The translations under genes were made by a program, and so were the position numbers. A stretch of DNA of 21,026 nucleotides, taken from IMG/VR virus record IMGVR_UViG_3300024262_000308, positions 1 through 21,026 of that record; one strand, written 5' to 3'. Position 1 is the first letter of the stretch. Every line of letters begins with the position of its first letter. This document shows positions 1 through 8,020 of the stretch, in pieces. Source of the DNA: a virus. The notes beneath the pieces are model-generated. The model saw only the letters and a program-made list of their open reading frames with translations, did no database searches and was not told the origin of the DNA.

Positions 1-2
1 CA

Positions 3-2441
3 ATTTATGCAAATGCTGTATTATATGATAATTCGACTTATACTTCATTGGGTAATGTCGATGAAGCACTTGAAAAGATTTTTAACGAAAAATTTATAAC
101 ACCTACATTTGATACAACAGTTACAATTAATTATGCATTATTAGATGGAACACTTTTACAATTAGATGGTCATTCTACTAGTAAATGGATAAGTTGGAAT
201 GGAAGCACATTAGGATTAGGGAGTAATGGTGATAGTAATTCGATATTAAAAGTTGGACCAAAAACAACAACAGGTGCAGCTTTAACAAGTACACTAGATT
301 TACATTGGTTAACTGGTCCAGGTGTTGAAACATTAAGGTGGAAAACATATTCATCGAACACAGATGGTTATATTCAAGGATATACAGATGACGGTGGAAC
401 AATAAACACTAAAATATCAGCAGTGGGTGATAGTTATTTTAATGTTGGTGACTTTGGTATTGGAACTATACCTAGTGGTTCTTTTAAATTAGAAGTTGAT
501 GGTGCAATTGGTTCTAGTGGTATAATACAAGCTGAAGAAATATTTAAATCATCTGATAATTCTCTTTATTTGGGTACAGGTGCAGTTGGTACAGTATATA
601 TAAGACCAAATGTATATAATTCATCTACTTATGAAAGTATATTTTCAACATCATTAGCTACAATTGGTACACCAATGACTGTAGAAGGATTAATTAGTGG
701 TAGTACTATATCAATATCGGGTAATTTAAATGCAGGTGATACGACAATAACTGGTACTTTAGGTGCAGGGAATACTACAATTACTGGTACTTTAGGTATA
801 ACATCTACGACATTATTTACAGGTGTAGCAAGTTACACATCAATTGTACCTATTACCACTTATTCTGCTATTACACACAGAGAATATGTAGATACTGAAA
901 TAGCATTACATGCTGTAGGTCATTGGGCATCAGGTACAACATTTACACCGACAGATAAGGATGTTATAGTTTATAATTCTTTAGCAACATATTATGTAGG
1001 TATAAATAAACAAAACCCAACATATAATTTAGATGTAGTTGGTAATGCTCTAATATCTTCAACATTAGATGTTGGTGGTACATTAAATGCTAATAGTGAT
1101 ATATTCATTGGTGGAAGTAGTAATAGTAGAATATCTCATAATGGAACAGTACTCTTTATTGATAATGATGTTAATGGGGGTGAAATATATCTTAGAGCTA
1201 ACGATATAGGTGGAGTTGATCGAATGATGTTTCAAGGTAATCCTGATGGTTCAGCATATTTATATTATAATGGTTCAGCAAAATTTCTAACTACATCGGC
1301 TGGTATACAGGTTGCGGGTGCAGCAGATATAAATGGATCAATTGATGTTAGTGCAGGTGTTAATTTAGGTTCTGCTGCTACAAATGAAGTAGTGTTAAGA
1401 GGATCAACTGTTACAATAGCAAATTACGGTACAGTTGATTCTATAAATTTAATGTTTGCTGGTGCATCTGCTTTTGGGAATCAAGTAATAGCTATACAAG
1501 ATCATGATGTACCAAGAAAATTAACATTAAGAGGTCAAACTAATGATTCTACTTATGGTACTACTTACTATGGTGGTGATTTAGATATAATAGGTGGTGC
1601 AGGTAGTACAAGACTTATATCTAGTTATGGTGATGGTGCAAGAGGAGGTGTTGTTACTGTTGAAGGTGGTCGAGGGGGTGCTGGAAATAACCCGAGTGGT
1701 GGTAATGGTGGTGCTGGTGGTGAGACTATAATTAACGGTGGGAGAGCTGGAAACGGATTAATAAGTGATGGTGGATGGGGTGGAGCTCTACGATTAAACG
1801 GTGGAATCGGTGGTAACGGTGGAAGTGGATCAGGTGATAATGGTGGTGATGGTGGAAATGTTTATATTAATGCAGGAGCTGGTGGTACAGGAGCAGTCGC
1901 GGGGAGTGATGGTGATATTCATATAGGAGCATCAACTACAAATGCAATAACAGCAAGAGGTAATGAAATTACGACTTGTTTATATGCTGAAAAAACATTG
2001 ACACGTGCGATGACTATAAATTATGCGGAAGTTAATATATTTACAATTAGTATGACACATCTTGAATATTTGAGAAATTATAGTAACAAAGTATATAGAC
2101 TTAAATTTTGGTTGCATTACAGTACAAATGCCACTCCCGATTCTGTTAAAGTAACTATTAGAAAAGGAACGGATTATATTGGAGCTAGTGATATAACTAT
2201 GTCTAATGGTGATTTATCTTTATGGGAATTCGAATTTGGTGCTACATCTTCAACAATATCAATATGTCAAGCTTATGCTAAATCCAGTACAGATGAAGAT
2301 ATATATGAAATTTTTGGTGGTTACGGACATGGTACAAGTGCTAATATTTCTGTTTATGTTGAAGCTGGTTATGTAGGAACTGATACTTTGGTAGCCACAA
2401 TAACGAATATAACATTAGAACAAATTGAAACAGTAGCATAA
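3..2441 (+). CDS. Large tail-fibre / receptor-binding protein, N-terminus outside the window
   Basis: The frame is open to the left edge. Codons before the TTG at 48 translate as IYANAVLYDNSTYTSL and run into a stretch typical of phage fibres (YTSLGNVDEALEKI), so 48 is not the real start. About 813 residues are visible. They hold repeated beta modules of the type FGIGTxPxxxxKLEVDGAIG and YVGINKQNPTYNLDVVGNA, common in fibres and surface proteins of Bacteroidota and their phages. Two near-identical 33-base units (about 736-801) encode TTITGTLGAG-like strands. A glycine-rich domain lies at 1570-1925, followed by a C-terminal region of about 150 residues rich in beta-strand-like sequence. No S74 endosialidase-chaperone motif is visible at the C-terminus. 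The inferred role is an elongated trimeric fibre with a distal adhesin. Confidence in a fibre/structural role is high; the receptor is unknown. Confidence 0.8.
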   Translation: MYANAVLYDNSTYTSLGNVDEALEKIFNEKFITPTFDTTVTINYALLDGTLLQLDGHSTSKWISWNGSTLGLGSNGDSNSILKVGPKTTTGAALTSTLDLHWLTGPGVETLRWKTYSSNTDGYIQGYTDDGGTINTKISAVGDSYFNVGDFGIGTIPSGSFKLEVDGAIGSSGIIQAEEIFKSSDNSLYLGTGAVGTVYIRPNVYNSSTYESIFSTSLATIGTPMTVEGLISGSTISISGNLNAGDTTITGTLGAGNTTITGTLGITSTTLFTGVASYTSIVPITTYSAITHREYVDTEIALHAVGHWASGTTFTPTDKDVIVYNSLATYYVGINKQNPTYNLDVVGNALISSTLDVGGTLNANSDIFIGGSSNSRISHNGTVLFIDNDVNGGEIYLRANDIGGVDRMMFQGNPDGSAYLYYNGSAKFLTTSAGIQVAGAADINGSIDVSAGVNLGSAATNEVVLRGSTVTIANYGTVDSINLMFAGASAFGNQVIAIQDHDVPRKLTLRGQTNDSTYGTTYYGGDLDIIGGAGSTRLISSYGDGARGGVVTVEGGRGGAGNNPSGGNGGAGGETIINGGRAGNGLISDGGWGGALRLNGGIGGNGGSGSGDNGGDGGNVYINAGAGGTGAVAGSDGDIHIGASTTNAITARGNEITTCLYAEKTLTRAMTINYAEVNIFTISMTHLEYLRNYSNKVYRLKFWLHYSTNATPDSVKVTIRKGTDYIGASDITMSNGDLSLWEFEFGATSSTISICQAYAKSSTDEDIYEIFGGYGHGTSANISVYVEAGYVGTDTLVATITNITLEQIETVA
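1570..1925 (+). repeat. Glycine-rich alternating strand/GG-run domain in the tail fibre
   Basis: About 118 residues are roughly 40 percent glycine. Short hydrophobic strands (VVTVEGG, ETIINGG, ALRLNGG, NVYINAG, DIHIGAS) alternate with GGxGG runs at a spacing of about 20-24 residues. This looks like a glycine-rich solenoid. Packed polyglycine-II helices, as in the gp38 adhesins of some T4-like phages, are an alternative. The fold is inferred. Confidence 0.7.
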
Positions 2442-2445
2442 AATA

Positions 2446-2453
2446 TATAATAA
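2446..2453 (+). promoter_or_regulatory. Weak T4-late-like -10 element
   Basis: TATAATAA followed by an AAATAAA tract sits 15 bases before the ATG at 2469. It matches TATAAATA at 6 of 8 positions. Its layout (TATA, A/T octamer, AAAAATAAA tract, start) is like that of the better elements at 3719 and 8021. The evidence is weak in DNA this AT-rich. Confidence 0.25.
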
Positions 2454-2468
2454 AAATAAAATGAAATA

Positions 2469-3716
2469 ATGGGCGACAATATTATAACCCTTGATATAAG
2501 TAGTGTTGATTTTAATAAAGAGAAATTCAAAATGGTCGGTGGATTAAATCTAGATACTGTAAAGATAAAGTATAATTGGTTATTTAATGCACAGATGGAA
2601 GATGCTATTATAGGTGAAGATGAAAATGGTCTTGTTTGGTTTTCAGGAACTTGGGTATGTGGAACTTGGGAAGGAGGAACTTGGTACTCAGGTGAATTCT
2701 TAAACGGAAGATGGAAAGCAGGTGATATGTACAGTTATGATATTGATATGCGTTCATCACTATTAGGAATTTTAACAATAAATAGACAAGACATTACTAA
2801 AACAAGATTTAAAGCTGGTGAATTCGAAGGTGGAACATTTCATTACGGGATATTTGGACAAATCAAAAACGAAGATGACTTAGATATACCATATGAAATA
2901 GACAAAGAATGGATTATAAGTAACATAGAAGATTATGAAATTAGTGGTGAAACATTTGTTTATCAAGCTGTAACAGATTCAACAGTAACAGGTATAACTG
3001 GATATTGTACAAGTGGAGCATCAATATACGAAACCACAGGTACTACTTGTCCAACAGGATTCACATACACAACAGGTATAACACAAGAAATCGTAACAGG
3101 GTTAACTTGGTTCACATTAAGAACTGCTACTTTTGAAGGTGGTGTTTTTAATGGTGGATTAATAAATACAGCTTTCTTTAAAGACGGAAATTTCTATAAT
3201 GATTTTGCAAACAATATTATATGGTATAATGGGAATTGGTATAGTGGGGATTTCTTAATAGGTGATTGGTACAATGGATTCTTTTTAGGGGGTGATTTTT
3301 CTAATGGTAATTGGTATAATGGTACATTATCAACTAATGAAGATACATCATCAACAAGATTTGGATTAAATTATAAAGGAAGTGGAGCTACTTGGTATGA
3401 CGGTACGTTTTCAAATGGACAATTTCATTCTGGATTAAATGTAGTGGATGGTGTTACTAAACCATCATTAGATCATAGCTTATCCAAATGGTATGGTGGT
3501 ACATTTACAAACGGTGAATGGTTTGGTGGGTGTTTCTATAGTGGTAATTGGTTAACAGGTAGATTTTATTCGGGTATAATATATGACATCATATGGAAAA
3601 GAGGACATATTACTGATTGTATTTGGAAAAATGGACAGTTTCTTGATGGTACTATTAGTGGTGGTATCTTTGAAAACATGGATGTAACTAATGTTAGTTT
3701 TGGTTATGATATTTAA
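2469..3716 (+). CDS. Structural protein of aromatic/glycine pentapeptide repeats
   Basis: This 415-residue protein is built from five-residue steps of the form (W/F)-x-x-G-x, for example GTWVCGTWEGGTWYSGEF and NGNWYSGDFLIGDWYNG. Repeat blocks lie at about residues 56-87, 114-130, 221-286, 306-325 and 341-403. A Thr/Cys-rich, non-repetitive insert lies at about 140-215. The 5-residue periodicity with an inward-facing large residue resembles the pentapeptide-repeat right-handed quadrilateral helix, but with Trp/Phe instead of Leu/Phe at the core; MORN-like beta-hairpins are an alternative. There is no signal peptide. It lies 27 bases behind the fibre gene on the same strand and ahead of a small possible virion protein, so a tail-fibre accessory or adhesin role is likely. 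No enzymatic motif is seen. The exact function is unknown. Confidence 0.7.
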   Translation: MGDNIITLDISSVDFNKEKFKMVGGLNLDTVKIKYNWLFNAQMEDAIIGEDENGLVWFSGTWVCGTWEGGTWYSGEFLNGRWKAGDMYSYDIDMRSSLLGILTINRQDITKTRFKAGEFEGGTFHYGIFGQIKNEDDLDIPYEIDKEWIISNIEDYEISGETFVYQAVTDSTVTGITGYCTSGASIYETTGTTCPTGFTYTTGITQEIVTGLTWFTLRTATFEGGVFNGGLINTAFFKDGNFYNDFANNIIWYNGNWYSGDFLIGDWYNGFFLGGDFSNGNWYNGTLSTNEDTSSTRFGLNYKGSGATWYDGTFSNGQFHSGLNVVDGVTKPSLDHSLSKWYGGTFTNGEWFGGCFYSGNWLTGRFYSGIIYDIIWKRGHITDCIWKNGQFLDGTISGGIFENMDVTNVSFGYDI

Positions 3717-3718
3717 TA

Positions 3719-3726
3719 TATAAATA
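3719..3726 (+). promoter_or_regulatory. T4-type late promoter -10 element (TATAAATA)
   Basis: An exact TATAAATA lies in the 26-base gap between two genes, 16 bases before the ATG at 3743, followed by AAAATAAA. T4 late promoters consist essentially of this octamer, read by a phage sigma-like factor with its sliding clamp. Promoter function here is inferred from position. Confidence 0.45.
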
Positions 3727-3742
3727 AAAATAAATTATTGTT

Positions 3743-4159
3743 ATGCAGATTAGAAATTTTTCAACTTATTTAAACGAAGCACTTGATATGACTGAAATGG
3801 AAGAACAAGTAGGTGATTCATTCCCTGAATTAAAAATGGATTTATTAGTTTTAATAAATGATACACTTGAAACAGCAGCTAGTGAAGAAGTTAAAAAGGA
3901 AGATTTAAATACTTTTTTTACAGATTATATTACAACAGGTAAAGATGCTGATATGATAGATGAACTAATCGAAGATAATGATATTTTTAATTTTTATTTA
4001 AAACATCAATCAGATTTTGACGAATTATTAAATGATACCGGGTATATGAATCAAACACCACAACAAAATAATGTGTTTAGTTTATATGATGTTACTATTG
4101 ATGGTACGAAACAAGGTATATGGAATTTGATGGAAATTATGCAAAACGATCTTTTTTAA
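3743..4159 (+). CDS. Small possible virion-internal protein with a capsid-targeting-like N-terminus
   Basis: This 138-residue acidic, probably mostly helical protein has no family I recognise. Its first residues, MQIRNFSTYLNEA, match the pattern of T4 internal-protein capsid-targeting peptides: M, basic/polar residues, F, two residues, aromatic, I/L-x-E, A. In T4 the prohead protease cuts after such I/L-x-E sites; here that would be after Glu12. The gene at 18229-19518 starts in the same way. The C-terminal half is less charged and ends NLMEIMQNDLF. It is the last gene of the left + strand block, behind an exact TATAAATA element. It meets the next gene tail to tail, with stop codons overlapping by 4 bases and no terminator hairpin visible. 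The coding call is firm; the capsid role is inference. Confidence 0.65.
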   Translation: MQIRNFSTYLNEALDMTEMEEQVGDSFPELKMDLLVLINDTLETAASEEVKKEDLNTFFTDYITTGKDADMIDELIEDNDIFNFYLKHQSDFDELLNDTGYMNQTPQQNNVFSLYDVTIDGTKQGIWNLMEIMQNDLF

Positions 4160-4809
4160 TCTAAATAAACCCCATAATTAGGATTCTTCATAAGTTTAAG
4201 ATTTCTATTATTACTACCATCTCTTTCACTTACAACTTCTGATTCAAGAATATCTTTTCTATTTCTTCTATCAATAGAATATTTATTTTTATTAGATATA
4301 TTCTTTTTATTTTTATTTGCTTGACTATAAACATCTGTAACTTTTCCGTCACCTATATTAATATCTATTGTCGAATTATTATTTAATAAACTTTTATTAT
4401 ATTCGGATTGTGATTCTTCGATCAAAGCTTTTGTATTTAATTCATTAAGTCCAGCATCTATATCACTTTGAGATAAATTATTAGCATCTAAACCTTTATC
4501 TATTTTAGCTTGTATAAAGTTTGTTAATGCTTCCGCTATTTTAGCAAGAATAATAGCAACAACCGCAGCTAATAAACCTTTAAGTAAATTACCTAATAAT
4601 TTAGATAAATCAATAATCCAATACCCCAAACCAAACGGTTTAGGAATTTTAATAATCAATTTAGGTTTTGCTTCAGAAACTTCTTCATTATTCGTATTTG
4701 TATCTTCTTGTATTTCTTTTTTAGTTTCTTTGGAAACTTTTTCAGAATTTTCAAGATTAACACTTTCAACTGAACTTAAATCTGTTTCTTGGTTTTTTAT
4801 AGTTGCCAT
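4156..4809 (-). CDS. Unknown one-helix membrane-type protein, last gene of the baseplate operon
   Basis: This 217-residue protein has three parts. Residues 1-50 are charged and Ser/Asn/Glu-rich. Residues about 69-94 form a strongly hydrophobic stretch (LLGNLLKGLLAAVVAIILAK) long enough to cross a membrane, preceded by IPKPFGLGYWIIDL. The C-terminal half is Asn/Lys/Ser-rich with low complexity. Its ATG follows the stop of the spike gene with no spacing, so the two are translationally coupled. T4 has PAAR tips and lysozyme at this point of the spike, and neither is seen here. It might be a spike-associated membrane-interacting protein or a holin-like protein. One segment and a long charged tail are unusual for a holin. 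The function is unassigned. Confidence 0.6.
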   Translation of the reverse strand: MATIKNQETDLSSVESVNLENSEKVSKETKKEIQEDTNTNNEEVSEAKPKLIIKIPKPFGLGYWIIDLSKLLGNLLKGLLAAVVAIILAKIAEALTNFIQAKIDKGLDANNLSQSDIDAGLNELNTKALIEESQSEYNKSLLNNNSTIDINIGDGKVTDVYSQANKNKKNISNKNKYSIDRRNRKDILESEVVSERDGSNNRNLKLMKNPNYGVYLD

Positions 4810-5595
4810 TTATTTTGACTTCTTTGTTTTTTTACCTGTTGTATCATTTTCGGGGTATACAAATCCCGTATCATCGTGTTCAATGCCTGAAGTAGATGAA
4901 TCCCTTTGTAGTTTTTCTACTTTATTGTTATCCACTACATACACATTACTTGATACCATTTTACCTACATCCTTTAAGAATTTAGATAAGTGTGCATCAA
5001 TCTGTGGTTTTAATACAGGAGCTCCCATATTTCCTGTTAAATTTACAGGATTTAAGAGTAATTTTACAAATTGCATAAACCAATCTAATAAAAAGTGTTC
5101 ACCTAATATTACTCGTTGGTCTGCATTCTTACTTCCTAATGTTACCTTTTGTGCATTATCTTTAATTTCTAAATTAATACCTTCTTTATCTATTGTTAAT
5201 TTATTTAACAGATAGTCTAATGTGAGCTGTTCATTATCAGAATATATCCTAGTTTGGTGATCAAATAATAATGCTATAAAACCTTTATAATCTTCTTCAC
5301 TTAATGATTCTAATTTATCTTGTAAATTTATATTATACTTTTCAGTTGAAATATAAAAAGGTGAATACATATTACCATTTTCGAATGTAACATTAACGAT
5401 TTTACCCAATGCTGGTATTTCGAATGATTTACCATTCAAATCCGTGTAAGGATGCGACCAAGGGATGTGTTCTAGTGGTATTCTTTCAAATACGGACTGA
5501 ACCCTCACTTTGACTCTACCTAGTCTTTTTGGGTCGTTAATATCTTCGACTATACCAACATATATTTTACCTACATAACCAGTATCAGTAAACAT
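4810..5595 (-). CDS. Baseplate central spike base, gp5-like OB-fold protein
   Basis: This 261-residue protein has an N-terminal region (about residues 5-88) with the hallmarks of the T4 gp5/VgrG OB-fold: GKIYVGIVEDINDPKRLGRVKVRV, a PWSHP motif, an 'IPALGKIVNVTFENGN' strand pair and a YISTEKYN exit. A short run of beta-helix-like strands (LTIDKEGINLEIKDN, KVTLGS, RVILGE) follows at about 130-165. An amphipathic segment (FLLDWFMQFVKLLLNPVNL) and a Lys-rich tail ending KKTKKSK come after it. There is no lysozyme domain like that of T4 gp5, so any cell-wall-cutting activity must be elsewhere. It overlaps the upstream gene by one base (TAATG) and lies in the baseplate operon. The OB-fold/spike call is well supported; the C-terminal part is less clear. 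Confidence 0.8.
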   Translation of the reverse strand: MFTDTGYVGKIYVGIVEDINDPKRLGRVKVRVQSVFERIPLEHIPWSHPYTDLNGKSFEIPALGKIVNVTFENGNMYSPFYISTEKYNINLQDKLESLSEEDYKGFIALLFDHQTRIYSDNEQLTLDYLLNKLTIDKEGINLEIKDNAQKVTLGSKNADQRVILGEHFLLDWFMQFVKLLLNPVNLTGNMGAPVLKPQIDAHLSKFLKDVGKMVSSNVYVVDNNKVEKLQRDSSTSGIEHDDTGFVYPENDTTGKKTKKSK

Positions 5596-8003
5596 TATCT
5601 ATTATCATCTTTTTTATATAAATTACCTTTAGGTTCTTTGTCGTGGTATTCACCGTCTGGATGAACATCACCTTCAGGTTCTTTTGGTTCTACTTCTTCT
5701 ATTCTACCATAAACATTACCAGATGGTTTTTTAACACCGTCTACTAAGTCATCAGCACTATAAACTTCCCCTTTAGGTTCTTTGTCGTGATATTCACCAT
5801 CTTCGTGTAAATCACCATCTATTCCACCTGTAGGGTACTTTTGATTGTATTCACCATCTGGTTGTACATCACCGTCTGGGAATTTTAAATTATATTGTCC
5901 ATCTGGGTGAACATCACCACTTGGATATTTTTCGTTGTATGTTCCTTTTTCTTGTACACTTCCACTTGGTTCTTTTTCGTTATAAGTTCCATCTTCGTGT
6001 ACGTCACCATCTGGATATTTTTCGTTATATGTACCATCTTCGTGTGTATCACCATCTGGGTATTTTTCGTTATATGAACCATCTTCATGTACATCCCCAT
6101 CAGGATACTTTTCATTATAAGTACCATCTTCATGTACATCTCCACCAGGAAATTTAAGATTGTATTGACCATCTTCGTGTAAATCACCATCTGGGTATTT
6201 TTCGTTATATTCACCTTTTGGTTGTACAATACCTTCAGGGTATTTTTCATTATATTCACCATCTTCGTGTAAATCACCTGTAGGTTCTTTTTCATTATAT
6301 GAACCATCTTCGTGTCTACTTTCACCTGATGGTGCTTTTCCTTCTGTAAGTGCATCACCATAAAGATTTGAATTTCTTGGTAACGGTCCAGTATCACCGT
6401 AAAATGCATTTTTAGCTGCATTTTCAGCTTTTTCACCGAATGTATCACCTGCTTCATCCCAATAAATATTAACCCTACTACCTTTTTCAGCATTAGTATC
6501 AATATCAACACTAACATTATTTTTTAAATCATCTACAGCATTATCTAAGAACTTTTCAAATAAGAAACTTACTTTATTAATTGCTTGGAAAGGATCATCA
6601 TAATAAACATTCACTTTAGATAAAGTTATACCATTAAATCCAGGTATATCTAACCCACCTAATAATTTATCACTAACAAATCTTTGTGCTTGACTACTTA
6701 ATACAGTTACTTCTTCTTTCACTTTATTAATTAATACATTTCTTACATCTGAAATTTCATCGGTAAACGAATTCTTTAATTTTTCAGTATATTGTCCTAT
6801 TGGTCCTTTAGTTTTCTTCTTCGAACCCGCAGGTAAATTTTTAGGATAGAGTGTACTAACATTACCTTCTCCATCACTTAATGGATTACTTCTTTCTGCA
6901 TTTGCATCTTTTTCTAATTGTGTCTTTTCTTTTTGTTCATCTAATGAATTATAATCAGTACTAAATCTTTCATAACCTTCACTATCTAAATTAAGTCTTT
7001 CTCTTAAATCAATTGGAATTGCATTATCAATAGCTTGTGCTCCTGTAATTTTACTATAAGATTTATAATTAATAGAAAATGTTAGTGAAGCAGGGGTAGT
7101 TGTAGCACCACCGTCAAAACCAGATACTTTCACATCATTTCCAAAATTTCTTGAATTAAAAAAATCAAATTGACAGTCATGTAATACATATGCAAATTTT
7201 GATATACCTTGATTTACATACTTACCTTCAGTTGTAACCATATCCCTTGCATCTCTAAACATAATAGTAAGATTAAAACGCAATAGGTTATCAGGAATAA
7301 GATATCTATGTGTATCATATGAATATACTAAATTAGAATATAATTCAGACATATATTGTGTTAACATTGTAACATCTTCTGATAAAGTAAATGTTAATAC
7401 ATCTTCCGGATATGTAACTATCTTTTTAAATAATAAATCTAATCCACCAATTGAATTAATATAATGTCTTTTATATCCCGCTTCTTGGTTCAAATCACCA
7501 GGGAATATCTTTTGTACCATATTTACAAATTGTGAATACATTTCAGGTCTTTCGGATAATTCAGGAATTGAATCAGAATAAGAACTAAAAAACCCATTTA
7601 CATTGTTAAATAATGGTGAATCAATATAATCCATATATAAATCAAAAATAATAAACGTTGGGTCCTCTCTACTATCTGAATTATTATAACCAAATATATT
7701 TCTAAAATTATTTACTTGGGTATTTACTTGTTTAGATAATGGTGCTGATTTTTCTTGTGCATAAGCATTATCATTTGTTACTTCACTTGCACGTACAGAT
7801 TCACCGTTAACTTCAGTTAGTCCACCATATCTTTCTGTATATTGTGCATATCCATCAGCATAACCCAATGTTTTCTTAGTTGTAGGTGGATCAGAAGCAG
7901 GAACATTATTATCCACAGGATTACCATTAGCAGCAGTTTGTGCTGCAAGTAATTCTTGCATTTGCTTAGAAGATTGACTTCCTGGTAAATTATCTGCACC
8001 CAT
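5595..8003 (-). CDS. Baseplate tail-tube-fold protein with a 15-residue acidic repeat tail
   Basis: This 802-residue protein starts at ATG 8003 after an A-rich leader. Residues 1-90 are Gln/Ala/Asn-rich and probably flexible. Residues about 100-320 look like a myovirus tail-tube fold: VLTFTLSEDV, then NLLRFNLTIMFRDARDM, YVLHDCQFDFFNSRNFGNDV and LTFSINYKSY, the strand pattern of T4 tube, gp48 and gp54 proteins. Residues about 340-560 include a Lys/Glu-rich linker and a second mixed region (VNVYYDDPFQAINKVSFLFEKFLDNAVDDL). Residues 564-795 are a tandem array of HEDGxYNEKYPDGDV-type units. It lies between the hub and spike genes, so a tube-cap or hub-adaptor role similar to gp48 is inferred. The repeat tail is not a feature I know from T4 proteins. 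Confidence 0.7.
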   Translation of the reverse strand: MGADNLPGSQSSKQMQELLAAQTAANGNPVDNNVPASDPPTTKKTLGYADGYAQYTERYGGLTEVNGESVRASEVTNDNAYAQEKSAPLSKQVNTQVNNFRNIFGYNNSDSREDPTFIIFDLYMDYIDSPLFNNVNGFFSSYSDSIPELSERPEMYSQFVNMVQKIFPGDLNQEAGYKRHYINSIGGLDLLFKKIVTYPEDVLTFTLSEDVTMLTQYMSELYSNLVYSYDTHRYLIPDNLLRFNLTIMFRDARDMVTTEGKYVNQGISKFAYVLHDCQFDFFNSRNFGNDVKVSGFDGGATTTPASLTFSINYKSYSKITGAQAIDNAIPIDLRERLNLDSEGYERFSTDYNSLDEQKEKTQLEKDANAERSNPLSDGEGNVSTLYPKNLPAGSKKKTKGPIGQYTEKLKNSFTDEISDVRNVLINKVKEEVTVLSSQAQRFVSDKLLGGLDIPGFNGITLSKVNVYYDDPFQAINKVSFLFEKFLDNAVDDLKNNVSVDIDTNAEKGSRVNIYWDEAGDTFGEKAENAAKNAFYGDTGPLPRNSNLYGDALTEGKAPSGESRHEDGSYNEKEPTGDLHEDGEYNEKYPEGIVQPKGEYNEKYPDGDLHEDGQYNLKFPGGDVHEDGTYNEKYPDGDVHEDGSYNEKYPDGDTHEDGTYNEKYPDGDVHEDGTYNEKEPSGSVQEKGTYNEKYPSGDVHPDGQYNLKFPDGDVQPDGEYNQKYPTGGIDGDLHEDGEYHDKEPKGEVYSADDLVDGVKKPSGNVYGRIEEVEPKEPEGDVHPDGEYHDKEPKGNLYKKDDNR
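5619..6314 (-). repeat. Tandem 45-base / 15-residue acidic repeats
   Basis: Twelve consecutive units of consensus HEDGxYNEKYPDGDV run from 6314 down to 5763, with one 4-residue insert in unit 11. Two degenerate units and a final HPDGEYHDKEPKGNL unit follow. Each consensus unit carries about five acidic residues against one lysine. Units differ by many synonymous bases, for example cgtgt versus catgt for the same residues, so the array is old and conserved at protein level. Confidence 0.95.
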
Positions 8004-8020
8004 TTTAATTTCTTATTTTT

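Noticed and set aside
48-50. TTG at 48 as the start of the fibre gene
   Set aside because: The frame stays open to the window edge and the upstream residues continue the fibre-type motif, so the gene is cut by the window.
4730-5215. 161-residue + strand frame across the junction of the spike and membrane-type genes
   Set aside because: It is antisense to two coupled genes, with a Ser/Phe/Thr composition typical of a complement-strand shadow.
5619-6314. CRISPR array
   Set aside because: The units are contiguous 45-base coding repeats with synonymous variation and no unique spacers.
5885-6517. Open frames on both strands across the repeat array (including + strand 5895-6077 and 5921-6157)
   Set aside because: They are shadows of the 45-base periodic repeat. 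Their translations are low-complexity Met/Lys/Ile or Phe/His strings and they lie wholly inside a well-supported gene.
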